Shown here: in pieces, positions 33,293 through 41,691 of the stretch | Numbering within the stretch: position 1 is the stretch's first letter | Layout: every line of letters begins with the position of its first letter | NCBI RefSeq assembly: GCF_014646275.1 | Contig: NZ_BMND01000011.1 | Span: forward strand, 1-64,000 | Reading direction: 5' to 3' | Origin: Streptomyces kronopolitis | GTDB lineage: Bacteria > Actinomycetota > Actinomycetes > Streptomycetales > Streptomycetaceae | DNA: 64,000 nucleotides | Translations under genes and position numbers: made by a program | The notes under the pieces: model-generated | What the model was told of the DNA's origin: nothing | What the model saw: the letters and a program-made list of their open reading frames with translations, nothing else | Databases searched by the model: none

Positions 33293-33694
33293 TCAGGCCT
33301 GTACGAGGTGCTTGCGGCGCAGCAGGCCGGCCAGCGCGTCGGCGAAGGCGACCGGGTCCAGCGGATGGGTCACCGCCGCGTCCGCACGGCTCCAGGTCGC
33401 CAGCCAGGCGTCCTGGGGGCGGCCGATCAGCAGCAGCACCGGTGGGCACCGGAAGATCTCGTCCTTGATCTGCCGGCAGACGCCCATGCCGCCCGCGGGG
33501 GCGGTCTCGCCGTCGAGCACGCAGACGTCGATGCCGCCCTGCTCCAGCGCCGTCAGGACGGCCGGGGCGGTGGCGCACTCCAGGATCTCGATCCGCGGGG
33601 CATCGGCGGCGGGGCGCCGGCCGGCCGCCAGCCGGACCTGCTCGCGGGTGCCTGCGTTGTCGCTGTAGACCAGCACCGTGGCAGTCGCCTGCAT
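33293..33694 (-). CDS. Stand-alone degenerate response-regulator receiver
   Basis: A 133-residue single-domain protein with a CheY-like fold: VLVYSDNAG at strand 1, the likely phospho-acceptor in CVLDGETAPAGGMGV, and LLLIGRP at strand 4. The conserved signalling lysine position reads VTHPLDP, with His instead of Lys, and only one acidic residue remains at the strand-1 pair. Phosphorylation is therefore uncertain; it may be a constitutive or ligand-binding receiver. The ATG has GGAGG 4 nt upstream. It is divergent from ctaE across a 264-nt gap. Confidence 0.8.
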   Translation of the reverse strand: MQATATVLVYSDNAGTREQVRLAAGRRPAADAPRIEILECATAPAVLTALEQGGIDVCVLDGETAPAGGMGVCRQIKDEIFRCPPVLLLIGRPQDAWLATWSRADAAVTHPLDPVAFADALAGLLRRKHLVQA

Positions 33695-33958
33695 CGTTCC
33701 TCCACGCTTCGTAGCGGCACAGCATCGGGTGGGGCGGATGCTACTCCCGCGACGGGGGCCCGCAGGAGGGTTCGGACCGATCCGGGATCTTGCCGACGGG
33801 CCGTCAGGAGCGGCCCCGGCGCGGCCCGGGCACCCGCGCCGGGCCCGCCGCGTCCCCCCTTCGAGCGACCGCCGAAATGCGCCGTACGAGCAGGGCATAC
33901 GTCCTTGACACACCGAACGGCACCCCCCGGAGTGAGGGCGGGATAAGCGACCGACATA

Positions 33959-34579
33959 ATGTCGGTCGTGGCGACAGCAACGACAGTAGAAACCGGGCAC
34001 GCGCACCCGTCGGTCAATCGGCCGAACCTCACCAGCGTCGGAACCATCATCTGGCTGAGTTCCGAGCTGATGTTCTTCGCGGCCCTCTTCGCGATGTACT
34101 TCACCCTTCGATCGGTGACCGGTGAGGCGTATTGGAAGGAATCCGCCAGTGCGCTGAATCTTCCGTTCTCCGCGACCAACACCACGATCCTGGTGCTCAG
34201 CTCGCTGACCTGCCAGCTCGGCGTCTTCGCCGCCGAGCGCGGCGACGTCAAGAAGCTCCGGGCCTGGTTCGTGGTCACCTTCATCATGGGTGCGATCTTC
34301 ATCGGCGGTCAGGTCTTCGAGTACACCGAGCTGGTCAAGCACGAGGGCCTGTCGCTCTCGTCCGGCCCCTACGGCTCGGTGTTCTACCTGACCACCGGCT
34401 TCCACGGACTGCATGTGACAGGCGGTCTGATCGCCTTCCTGCTGGTCCTGGGCAGGACGTACGCGGCCAAGAGGTTCACCCACACGCAGGCCACCGCGGC
34501 CATCGTCGTGTCCTACTACTGGCACTTCGTCGATGTCGTCTGGATCGGCCTCTTCGCCACGATCTACCTGATCCGGTAA
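33959..34579 (+). CDS. ctaE: Cytochrome c oxidase subunit III
   Basis: The 206-residue protein is the third core subunit of aa3 oxidase with five helices, of the short actinobacterial type lacking the first two helices of longer subunits. Family motifs include [24 protein letters not shown] and the C-terminal [24 protein letters not shown] 33959 lacks a good Shine-Dalgarno; the GTG three codons later is possible. A TTGACA at 33905-33910 could be a -35 element, but no good -10 follows. It leads the ctaE-qcrC-qcrA-qcrB run that ties the oxidase to the bc complex. Confidence 0.95.
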   Translation: MSVVATATTVETGHAHPSVNRPNLTSVGTIIWLSSELMFFAALFAMYFTLRSVTGEAYWKESASALNLPFSATNTTILVLSSLTCQLGVFAAERGDVKKLRAWFVVTFIMGAIFIGGQVFEYTELVKHEGLSLSSGPYGSVFYLTTGFHGLHVTGGLIAFLLVLGRTYAAKRFTHTQATAAIVVSYYWHFVDVVWIGLFATIYLIR

Positions 34580-34663
34580 TCGGTACGGGGCCTTGCCGGG
34601 CCCGCATATCAGACAGACATAGCCAAAGCATCGACGCAGAAGATCCTGACACCGGGGTAATCC

Positions 34664-35473
34664 GTGAAAAAGCTCTCCGCACGACGGCGCCATCCGCTGG
34701 CGGCGCTCGTCGTCCTACTCCTCGCGCTGGCGGTCACTGGGGGGCTGTACGCCGCGTTCGCGCCGGCGGACAAGGCTCAGGCCGATGACACCGCCCAGTC
34801 CCTTGCCATCAAGGAGGGCAAGAAGCTCTTCGCCGTCGGCTGCGCAAGCTGCCACGGCACCGGCGGTCAGGGCACCTCCGACGGCCCGAGCCTGGTCGGC
34901 GTGGGCGCCGCCGCCGTCGACTTCCAGGTTGGCACCGGCCGTATGCCCGCCCAGCAGCCCGGCGCCCAGGTGCCGCGGAAGCGGAACATCTACACCAACG
35001 CCCAGATCGACCAGCTCGCGGCCTATGTCGCGTCGCTGGGTGCCGGTCCGTCCGTCCCGGAGAAGTCGCAGTACAACTCCGAGGGCGCGAACATCGGCAA
35101 GGGCGGCGAGCTGTTCCGCACCAACTGCGCGCAGTGCCACAACTTCACCGGTAAGGGCGGCGCCCTCACCAACGGCAAGTTCGCACCGACGCTCGAGGGC
35201 GTGGACCCGAAGCACATCTACGAGGCCATGGAAACCGGCCCGCAGAACATGCCCTCCTTCGGTGACGGTTCGCTGTCGCAGCAGAACAAGAAGGACATCA
35301 TCGCGTACCTCGGCGCCGTCAACGGCGATGAATCCGAGAGCCCCGGCGGCCTCGACCTCGGTGGTCTCGGTCCGGTCAGTGAGGGTCTCTTCGGTTACAT
35401 CTTCGGCCTGGGCGCGCTGATCGCGGTCGCCATCTGGGTCGCAGCCCGGACTACGAAGGCCAAGAAGTCATGA
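34664..35473 (+). CDS. qcrC: Cytochrome bc1 complex diheme cytochrome c subunit
   Basis: QcrC replaces soluble cytochrome c in actinobacteria, handing electrons straight to CtaC. The 269-residue protein has an N-terminal membrane anchor or signal (residues 10-32), two cytochrome c domains each with CxxCH (CASCHG and CAQCHN), axial methionines in GRMPAQQ and NMPSFG, and a C-terminal membrane helix. The GTG is at 34664. Its stop overlaps the qcrA start (ATGA). Confidence 0.97.
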   Translation: MKKLSARRRHPLAALVVLLLALAVTGGLYAAFAPADKAQADDTAQSLAIKEGKKLFAVGCASCHGTGGQGTSDGPSLVGVGAAAVDFQVGTGRMPAQQPGAQVPRKRNIYTNAQIDQLAAYVASLGAGPSVPEKSQYNSEGANIGKGGELFRTNCAQCHNFTGKGGALTNGKFAPTLEGVDPKHIYEAMETGPQNMPSFGDGSLSQQNKKDIIAYLGAVNGDESESPGGLDLGGLGPVSEGLFGYIFGLGALIAVAIWVAARTTKAKKS

Positions 35474-36534
35474 GCGAGACTGGACGACACGAAGACGTGC
35501 CAGAAGAAACCCTTCCCGGTGAGCGGGAGACGGCGCACGAAGGTGCGGTGGCCACGGCGGAGAACCCCTTCGCCGACCCGGGCCTGCCGCCCCACGAGCA
35601 CCGCGCCCAGGACATCGACGAGCAGGCGGCCAAGCGCTCCGAGCGCACCGTGGCGCTGCTCTTCGTGGTGTCGATGATCGCCACGGTCGGCTTCATCGCC
35701 TCGTACGTGGCGATCCCGATCGACAAGATCGTCTACATCTGGCCGATCGGCCACATCAGCGCGCTGAACTTCGCGCTGGGTCTGACCCTCGGTGCGGCCC
35801 TCTTCTGCATCGGCGCCGGCGCGGTCCACTGGGCCCGCACGCTGATGTCGGACGAGGAGGTCGCCGACGAGCGCCACCCGATCGAGGCGGCCCCCGAGGT
35901 CAAGGCCAAGGTCATGGCGGACTTCGCACAGGGTGCGAAGGAATCGCAGATGGGCCGCCGCAAGCTGGTCCGCAACACGATGTTCGGTGCGCTGGCCCTG
36001 GTGCCGCTCTCCGGCGTCGTCCTGCTGCGCGACCTCGGGCCGATGCCCGGCACCAAGCTGCGGACGACGAACTGGAAGAAGGGCGTCCGGCTGGTCAACC
36101 AGTCGACGAACCTCCCGCTGCGTCCCGAGGACATCGCCGTCGGCTCGCTCACCTTCGCCAAGCCCGAGGGCCTGGAGGAGGACGACGAGGAGTTCGCGGA
36201 GAAGATCGCCAAGGACGCCCTGATGCTCGTGCGGATCCAGCCGCAGAACATCAAGGACAAGCACGAGCTGTCCTGGTCGCACGAGGGCATCGTGGCGTAC
36301 TCCAAGATCTGCACCCACGTCGGCTGCCCGATCAGCCTGTACGAGCAGCAGACGCACCACGTGCTCTGCCCCTGCCACCAGTCGACCTTCGACCTCTCTG
36401 ACGGCGGTCGAGTGATCTTCGGTCCGGCCGGTCACGCGCTGCCGCAGCTGCACATCACGGAGAAGGACGGCTTCCTGGAGGCCGCAAACGGCTTCGAGGA
36501 GCCCGTCGGCCCGAGCTTCTGGGAGCGCGGATGA
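35470..36534 (+). CDS. qcrA: Cytochrome bc1 complex Rieske iron-sulfur subunit
   Basis: The 354-residue protein holds the 2Fe-2S Rieske cluster: CTHVGCPI and CPCHQSTFDL supply the Cys/His ligands. Like other actinobacterial QcrA it has an acidic N-terminal region and three membrane helices (about residues 58-80, 95-120, 168-190) rather than one. Start and stop overlap qcrC and qcrB as ATGA. It needs Fe-S delivery, for which the ErpA-type carrier at 23478 is a candidate. Confidence 0.97.
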   Translation: MSETGRHEDVPEETLPGERETAHEGAVATAENPFADPGLPPHEHRAQDIDEQAAKRSERTVALLFVVSMIATVGFIASYVAIPIDKIVYIWPIGHISALNFALGLTLGAALFCIGAGAVHWARTLMSDEEVADERHPIEAAPEVKAKVMADFAQGAKESQMGRRKLVRNTMFGALALVPLSGVVLLRDLGPMPGTKLRTTNWKKGVRLVNQSTNLPLRPEDIAVGSLTFAKPEGLEEDDEEFAEKIAKDALMLVRIQPQNIKDKHELSWSHEGIVAYSKICTHVGCPISLYEQQTHHVLCPCHQSTFDLSDGGRVIFGPAGHALPQLHITEKDGFLEAANGFEEPVGPSFWERG

Positions 36535-38168
36535 GTAACGAGACGAGCGCGACCACCACGCGCCGTGGCCAGGCGCCACGGGGCGAGCGGATCGCCGACT
36601 GGGCGGACGGCCGGCTGGGCATCTACAGCCTCGCCAAGTCCAACATGCGCAAGATCTTCCCGGACCACTGGTCCTTCATGCTGGGCGAGGTCGCGCTTTA
36701 CAGCTTCATCATCATCATCCTGACCGGTGTCTATCTGACGCTGTTCTTCCACCCGAGCATGGCCGAGGTGACCTATCACGGGTCCTATGTGCCCATGCAG
36801 GGGATCCGGATGACGCAGGCCTTCGAGTCGACGCTGAACATCAGCTTCGACGTGCGCGGCGGCCTGCTGATCCGCCAGATCCACCACTGGGCCGCGCTGG
36901 TCTTCCTGGCCGCGATGATGGTCCACATGATGCGGGTGTTCTTCACCGGCGCCTTCCGCAAGCCGCGTGAGATCAACTGGCTGTTCGGCTTCCTGCTGTT
37001 CGTGCTGGGCATGTTCACCGGCTTCACCGGCTACTCGCTCCCCGACGACCTGCTCTCCGGCACCGGCGTGCGGTTCATCGAGGGCGTCATCCTGGCGATG
37101 CCGCTGGTCGGTTCGTACCTGCAGATGTTCATCTTCGGCGGCGAGTTCCCCGGGCACGACATCATCCCGAGGTTCTTCACGGTCCACGTGCTCCTGCTGC
37201 CGGGCATCATGCTCGGCCTGCTGGTGGCCCACCTGATCCTGGTCTTCTACCACAAGCACACCCAGTTCCCGGGTGCCGGCAAGACCAACAACAACGTCGT
37301 GGGCATGCCGCTGCTGCCGGTCTACATGGCCAAGGCCGGAGGCTTCTTCTTCCTGGTCTTCGGTGTGATCGCGGCCATCGCCGCGATCGCCAGCATCAAC
37401 CCGGTGTGGGCCATCGGCCCCTACCGCCCCGACCAGGTGTCCACCGGCGCCCAGCCCGACTGGTACATGGGCTTCGCCGAGGGCCTGGTGCGTGTCATGC
37501 CGGGCTGGGAGTGGAACTTCTGGGGCCACACCGTCAACTTCGGTGTGCTGATCCCGATCGTGATCTTCCCGCTGGTCCTGGTCGCGATCGCGGTCTACCC
37601 GTTCGTCGAGTCCTGGGTCAAGGGCGACAAGCGCGAGCACCACATCCTGGACCGCCCGCGCAACGTGCCGACCCGTACGGGATTCGGCGTCGCCTGGCTG
37701 GTCGCGTACTTCGTGATGCTGATCGGCGGCGGCAACGACCTGTGGGCCACGCACTTCCACCTGTCGCTCAACTCGCTCACCTGGTTCGTCCGGATCGGCT
37801 TCTTCGTCCTGCCGGTGCTGGCCTTCATCGCCACCAAGCGGATCTGCCTGGGTCTGCAGCGGCGCGACAAGGACAAGGTGCTGCACGGCCGCGAGTCCGG
37901 CATCATCAAGCGCCTGCCGCACGGTGAGTTCATCGAGGTCCACGAGCCGCTCGACCAGGAGCAGCTGCACTTCCTGACCCAGCACGAGCAGCCCGAGCCG
38001 CTCGAACTGGGCCCGGAGGTCGACGAGAACGGCGTGGAGCGCAAGCTCTCGCGGTCGCAGAAGCTGCGCGCCAAGCTCTCCAAGAGCTACTACGGCGAGG
38101 ACAACGTCATCGCCAAGCCCACGGTGGAGGAGTACAAGGAGATCACCAGCGGCCACGGCCACCACTGA
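36531..38168 (+). CDS. qcrB: Cytochrome bc1 complex cytochrome b subunit
   Basis: The 545-residue protein binds two b hemes and both quinone sites. Heme histidines are in RQIHHWAALVFLAAMMVHMMRV and TVHVLLLPGIMLGLLVAHLIL. The quinol-oxidation motif is the PDW of AQPDWYMGF. A long C-terminal cytosolic extension (residues 440-545) is typical of actinobacterial QcrB. It closes the operon, followed by a long hairpin terminator. With qcrC and cta genes it forms the bcc-aa3 supercomplex. Confidence 0.97.
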   Translation: MSNETSATTTRRGQAPRGERIADWADGRLGIYSLAKSNMRKIFPDHWSFMLGEVALYSFIIIILTGVYLTLFFHPSMAEVTYHGSYVPMQGIRMTQAFESTLNISFDVRGGLLIRQIHHWAALVFLAAMMVHMMRVFFTGAFRKPREINWLFGFLLFVLGMFTGFTGYSLPDDLLSGTGVRFIEGVILAMPLVGSYLQMFIFGGEFPGHDIIPRFFTVHVLLLPGIMLGLLVAHLILVFYHKHTQFPGAGKTNNNVVGMPLLPVYMAKAGGFFFLVFGVIAAIAAIASINPVWAIGPYRPDQVSTGAQPDWYMGFAEGLVRVMPGWEWNFWGHTVNFGVLIPIVIFPLVLVAIAVYPFVESWVKGDKREHHILDRPRNVPTRTGFGVAWLVAYFVMLIGGGNDLWATHFHLSLNSLTWFVRIGFFVLPVLAFIATKRICLGLQRRDKDKVLHGRESGIIKRLPHGEFIEVHEPLDQEQLHFLTQHEQPEPLELGPEVDENGVERKLSRSQKLRAKLSKSYYGEDNVIAKPTVEEYKEITSGHGHH

Positions 38169-38212
38169 TCTCCGCGGCGCCTCGTAGCGCACCGCGGTCA
38201 GCACGCCACCCA

Positions 38213-38267
38213 GAGGGCCCCGTCCTCCCCCGAGCTCTCCACGAGCAGGGGGCAGGACGGGGCCCTC
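38213..38267. terminator. Terminator after qcrB
   Basis: A 14-bp arm (38213-38226 with 38254-38267) plus five inner GC pairs across a one-base bulge make a long hairpin 45 nt after qcrB. Confidence 0.88.
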
Positions 38268-38330
38268 CGGCATGTCCGGCGGCTCGATAGGGTGAACCGC
38301 AGAAGCAGTGACGAACCAGGAGCGTGGACC

Positions 38331-39395
38331 ATGAACGTTGCGACCCCCTCTGGCGGCGACAGCGTGGCGGCCCACACCTGGCCGGGTCTCCTCAACGCCC
38401 TGCTCGACGGCCGCGACCTCACCGCGGACGACACCGCGTGGGCGATGGACAAGATCATGCGGGGCGAGGCCGGCGACGCCCAGATCGCCGGGTTCGCGGT
38501 GGCGCTGCGGGCCAAGGGCGAGACCGTCGCGGAGATCTCCGGCCTGGTCCGGACGATGTACGCGCACGCCCGGCTGATCGACGTGCCGGGCCCGAGCGTG
38601 GACATCGTCGGCACCGGCGGGGACGGCGCCAAGACCGTCAACATCTCCACGATGTCCTCCATCGTGGTGGCCGGCACCGGCGCCCGGGTCGTCAAGCACG
38701 GCAACCGCGCCGCGTCCTCGGCCAGCGGCGCCTCCGACGTCCTGGAGAAGCTCGGCGTCAACCTCGACCTCACCCCGCGGCGGGTCGCGGAGGTCGCCGG
38801 GGAGGCGGGGATCACCTTCTGCTTCGCGGTGAAGTTCCACCCCGCGCTGCGGCACGTGGCCAACGCCCGCAGCCAGCTCGGCATCCGCACCACGTTCAAC
38901 GTGCTGGGCCCGCTGACCAACCCCGCCAAGGTCCGCGCGCAGGCCACCGGCGTCGCGGACGCCCGGATGGCGCCCATCCTGGCCGGAGTGCTCGCCGAGC
39001 GCGGCTCCTCGGCCCTGGTCTTCCGCGGCGACGACGGCATGGACGAGCTGACCACCACCGCGACCTCGCGGGTGTGGATCGTCCGGGACGGCACCGTCCG
39101 CGAGGAGGCCTTCGACCCGCGGGACGTGGGGATCGAGCTGGTGCCCGTGGAGGCTCTGCGCGGCGCGGACGCCTCGCACAACGCGGAGGTGGCGCGCCGG
39201 CTGCTGGACGGGGAGACCGGGCCGGTGCGCGAGGCGGTGCTGCTGAACTCCGCGGCCGCGCTGGTCGCCCTGGCGCCCACGGACGCCCCGCTGACCCACC
39301 AGATCCGGGCCGCGCTCGACACCGCCGCCGCCTCGATCGACTCCGGGGCGGCCAAGCGGGCCCTGGAGCGCTGGGTGGCGGCCAGTAACGCCTGA
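38331..39395 (+). CDS. trpD: Anthranilate phosphoribosyltransferase
   Basis: TrpD transfers phosphoribosyl from PRPP to anthranilate in tryptophan synthesis. The 354-residue protein has the PRPP loop [14 protein letters not shown], the [18 protein letters not shown] segment and the [12 protein letters not shown] anthranilate-side motif. The ATG has CAGGAGCG upstream. TAGGGT at about 38289 may be its -10. It stands alone; no other trp gene is adjacent, but trpD beside qcrB is also seen in mycobacteria as I recall. A terminator follows. Confidence 0.95.
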   Translation: MNVATPSGGDSVAAHTWPGLLNALLDGRDLTADDTAWAMDKIMRGEAGDAQIAGFAVALRAKGETVAEISGLVRTMYAHARLIDVPGPSVDIVGTGGDGAKTVNISTMSSIVVAGTGARVVKHGNRAASSASGASDVLEKLGVNLDLTPRRVAEVAGEAGITFCFAVKFHPALRHVANARSQLGIRTTFNVLGPLTNPAKVRAQATGVADARMAPILAGVLAERGSSALVFRGDDGMDELTTTATSRVWIVRDGTVREEAFDPRDVGIELVPVEALRGADASHNAEVARRLLDGETGPVREAVLLNSAAALVALAPTDAPLTHQIRAALDTAAASIDSGAAKRALERWVAASNA

Positions 39396-39418
39396 GCGCG
39401 CGGTCACGCAGGGTGTGA

Positions 39419-39455
39419 CGCAAGGCCCGTTCCGTCATGTGGGACGGGCCTTGCG
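39419..39455 (+). terminator. Terminator after trpD
   Basis: A 15-bp stem with one G.U pair and a 7-nt loop lies 24 nt after the trpD stop. Confidence 0.85.
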
Positions 39456-39485
39456 CCGCACCGGCGGTATGGCATGATTCTGCGC

Positions 39486-39605
39486 AGGTCACGAGTGACA
39501 GCGACACAGGCCCCGGCCCGCTGTCCGGCAACCCTCCTTCCGTGGCGGGGTGCCCCGGGTGATGACCAGGCCGCAGGCAGCGAGGTCTGCGGCAAGCGCG
39601 GATCC
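39486..39605 (+). ncRNA. SAM-IV riboswitch
   Basis: The order of conserved elements matches SAM-IV: GGTCA near 39487 closing with TGACC at 39563-39567, then GGCCCCGGC, GCTGTCCGGCAACCCTCC, GTGCCCCGGGTGATGACC, a side hairpin (GCCGCAG/CTGCGGC) and AAGCGCGG downstream. This class binds S-adenosylmethionine and controls sulfur genes in Streptomyces. It sits in the 380-nt leader of the SufS-like gene. The 3' edge is approximate. Confidence 0.88.
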
Positions 39606-39619
39606 CTCGCCAGGGATCC
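39600..39619 (+). promoter_or_regulatory. Hairpin between the riboswitch and the leader ORF
   Basis: GGATCCCT and its complement pair around a CGCC loop directly after the SAM-IV core. The leader ORF ribosome site GAGGGAG follows 10 nt later, so this stem may be part of the expression platform. Confidence 0.55.
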
Positions 39620-39641
39620 TGGTCCCCGAGGGAGAACTTCC

Positions 39642-39662
39642 GTGAATCAGCGAATGCGATAG
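39642..39662 (+). CDS. Six-codon leader peptide
   Basis: GTG-AAT-CAG-CGA-ATG-CGA-TAG encodes MNQRMR. GAGGGAGA lies 6-13 nt upstream, an ideal ribosome site far better than chance. It is placed between the SAM-IV riboswitch and the SufS-like gene. It has one internal methionine codon and no cysteine. It may couple or report translation; its role is an inference from position. Confidence 0.6.
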   Translation: MNQRMR

Positions 39663-39775
39663 GGCTCGACGGCCCCTTCTCCGCATCCCCTTTTTCCTTT
39701 CCGCTGCGGTGCCCCGACGGCGCCTTCCGCGCGCCTTCCCGCAGCGAATTCGCTTACCTCTTACGGGAGTTCGCC

Positions 39776-41167
39776 ATGTCTGTCGCCACCGCTGCCGCCG
39801 ACCGTTCCGTTTGTTCCCCGCTGCCCGTTCTCGGCCGGGATGTCCGCGTCCCGCTCGTGACCGGCGGCGAGGTCGACTACGCCGCGCTGGACTACGCGGC
39901 CAGCGCCCCCGCGCTCCAGCGGGTCTGGGACGACGTGGCGGCCTACGCCCCCTACTACGGCAGCGTGCACCGCGGCGCCGGATACCTCTCGCAGCTCTCC
40001 ACCGACCTCTTCGAGAACAGCCGCCGGACGGTCGCGGAGTTCCTCGGCTGCCGCGCCGACGACCAGGTGGTGTTCACCCGCTCGACCACCGACTCGCTGA
40101 ACCTGCTCGCCGCCGCCCTGCCGCAGGGCACCCGCGTCTTCGTCTTCGAGACCGAGCACCACGCCTCGCTGCTGCCGTGGGAGCAGCGCGCCGATGTCGA
40201 GGTGACCTACCTGAACGCCCCGCGCACCCCGCTGCAGGCGGTGGACGCCCTGGAGAAGGCGCTGGCGGAGCGCGAGCCCTACGGGCCGGCGCTGGTCTGC
40301 GTCACCGGGGCGTCGAACGTGACCGGTGAGCTGTGGCCGGTGCGGGAACTGGCGGCCGCCGCGCACGCGCACGGCGCGCGGATCGTGCTCGACGCCGCGC
40401 AGCTCGTCCCGCACCACCCCGTGGACCTCGCCGAACTGGACGCCGACTGGGTCGCGTTCTCCGGACACAAGCTGTACGCGCCGTTCGGCTCCGGGGTGCT
40501 GGCCGGCCGCGCGGACTGGCTGCGCGAGGCCGCGCCCTACCTCGCCGGCGGCGGCGCCAGCCGCAAGGTCACCCGGCGTGTGAGCGGGGAAGGGGCTTGC
40601 GGGGTGGACGTCGAGTGGCACACCACCGCGGCCCGCCACGAGGCCGGCTCGCCGAACGTCATCGGCGCCTACGCGATCGCCTCCGCCTGCCAGGCGCTGT
40701 CCGAGGCCGGCTTCCCCGCCCTCATCGCCCGCGAGCAGGAGCTGATCGAACGGGTCCGGGCCGGCCTGGCCGAGGTGCCCGAGGTCCAGGTGCTCTCCCT
40801 CTTCGGCGCGGACGCCGCCCGGGTCGGCGTGCTCTCGTTCGTCGTCGAGGGCTGGAACAGCTCGCACTTCGCGGCGGCGCTGTCGGCCGAGTACGGCATC
40901 GGCGTCCGCGACGGCCTCTTCTGCGCCCACCCCCTCGTCCGCACCCTCCTGGGCAGCGAGCCCCAGGACCCCGGCGAGTGCGGCGCCCCCGAGGCGGCCC
41001 CCGGCGAACGCTCCCTCAACGCCATCCGCGTCAGCTTTGGCGTCGGCACGCCGGATGAGCATGTCGACCGCTTCGTCCGCGCGGTCCGCGAGCTCGTCAC
41101 GGACGGCGCCCGCTGGAACTACCGCACGGAGGACGGCCGTTGCGTTCCCGCGCGGAGCGCGGGCTAG
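39776..41167 (+). CDS. Cysteine desulfurase-like class V aminotransferase, riboswitch-controlled
   Basis: A 463-residue PLP enzyme of the SufS-like class. The PLP lysine is in VAFSGHKLYAPFGSGVL, with FTRSTTDSLNLLAAAL and ETEHHASLLPWEQ upstream and the aspartate motif IVLDAAQLVPHHPVD. The likely sulfur-accepting cysteine is in VRDGLFCAHPLVRTLL, like the Cys loop of SufS. The ATG has ACGGGAG 6 nt upstream. The SAM-IV riboswitch links its expression to SAM, which suggests a role in sulfur amino-acid metabolism rather than bulk Fe-S assembly. The exact substrate is not inferable. Confidence 0.87.
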   Translation: MSVATAAADRSVCSPLPVLGRDVRVPLVTGGEVDYAALDYAASAPALQRVWDDVAAYAPYYGSVHRGAGYLSQLSTDLFENSRRTVAEFLGCRADDQVVFTRSTTDSLNLLAAALPQGTRVFVFETEHHASLLPWEQRADVEVTYLNAPRTPLQAVDALEKALAEREPYGPALVCVTGASNVTGELWPVRELAAAAHAHGARIVLDAAQLVPHHPVDLAELDADWVAFSGHKLYAPFGSGVLAGRADWLREAAPYLAGGGASRKVTRRVSGEGACGVDVEWHTTAARHEAGSPNVIGAYAIASACQALSEAGFPALIAREQELIERVRAGLAEVPEVQVLSLFGADAARVGVLSFVVEGWNSSHFAAALSAEYGIGVRDGLFCAHPLVRTLLGSEPQDPGECGAPEAAPGERSLNAIRVSFGVGTPDEHVDRFVRAVRELVTDGARWNYRTEDGRCVPARSAG

Positions 41168-41256
41168 TTCCCACGTTTTCGGCTTTCCCGCCGTGGGGGT
41201 CTTTCGCCGTTGCGCCTGCGGCGGGCGGTGGGTGTTGGGTGCGGTGACGGTCCTCC

Positions 41257-41305
41257 GGGGCCTGGTCTGTGGACTGCTTCGCTTTACGTCCACAGACCAG
41301 GCCCC
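41257..41305. other. Hairpin of the left repeat copy
   Basis: Eighteen perfect base pairs (41257-41274 with 41288-41305) around loop TGCTTCGCTTTAC (41275-41287). Confidence 0.9.
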
Positions 41306-41499
41306 TCCGGCCCGTCCCCTCCCGTGGAGGGATGACTGACGGTGGGTGGGGGCGGGCGTCGTGCCCCGCCAGAGCCTCGGTCCGTCGTCAGCCTCGGTCC
41401 GTCGTCGGCTGTTTCGGTAGACCACGAGGCGCGCTCGCCCACCGACGTGTACCCCCACCGGCCTTTTTCCCACCCCTCAACGGGAGGGGGCGGGCCGGA

Positions 41500-41548
41500 G
41501 GGGTCGGTGTGTGGGACGTAAAGCGAAGCAGTCCCACACACCGGCCCC
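41500..41548. other. Hairpin of the right repeat copy
   Basis: Eighteen base pairs with one G.U (41500-41517 with 41531-41548) around loop GTAAAGCGAAGCA (41518-41530), the exact complement of the other loop. Confidence 0.9.
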
Positions 41549-41691
41549 GGAGGACCGTCACCGCACCCGACAGCCCCGCGCAGCGGACCCCGCCCGCCGC
41601 AGGCGCAAACGACGAGCGCACCGCGAAGCGGGCGCAAAACGGCGAGCAACCCCCACGGCGGGGAAAGACAAAAGCGCGGGAAGAGCCCGGG

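Larger units (their letters stand above)
41187..41662. repeat. Inverted pair of a ~200-bp repeat element with structured hairpins
   Basis: Two copies face each other (about 41187-41350 and 41450-41662). Exact inverted blocks include 41187-41200 with 41649-41662, 41211-41228 with 41590-41607 and the 24-nt block 41237-41260 with 41545-41568. The right copy has about 28 nt extra. Each copy carries an 18-bp hairpin with a 13-nt loop (TGCTTCGCTTTAC in one orientation) and a second small CCCTC/GAGGG hairpin. The region fills the 524-nt gap between convergent genes and codes for nothing recognisable. It may act as a bidirectional terminator or be a mobile repeat. Confidence 0.85.

Noticed and set aside
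33905..33910. TTGACA as the -35 of a ctaE promoter
   Set aside because: The hexamer is perfect, but no TAnnnT lies 16-19 nt downstream, so I did not list it as a promoter.
36432..39407. Long open frame antisense to qcrB and trpD
   Set aside because: Same artefact: it covers two certain genes and an intergenic terminator and reads as Arg/Gly/Asp/His-rich non-protein sequence.
41187..41662. Insertion sequence or MITE with terminal repeats
   Set aside because: There is no transposase, no obvious target-site duplication flanking the outer ends and the arms are diverged, so I call it a repeat element only.
41168..41691. Protein-coding genes in the 524-nt repeat region
   Set aside because: Open frames on both strands cross both hairpins and both repeat copies, lack ribosome sites, and translate to unrelated low-complexity sequence in the two copies.
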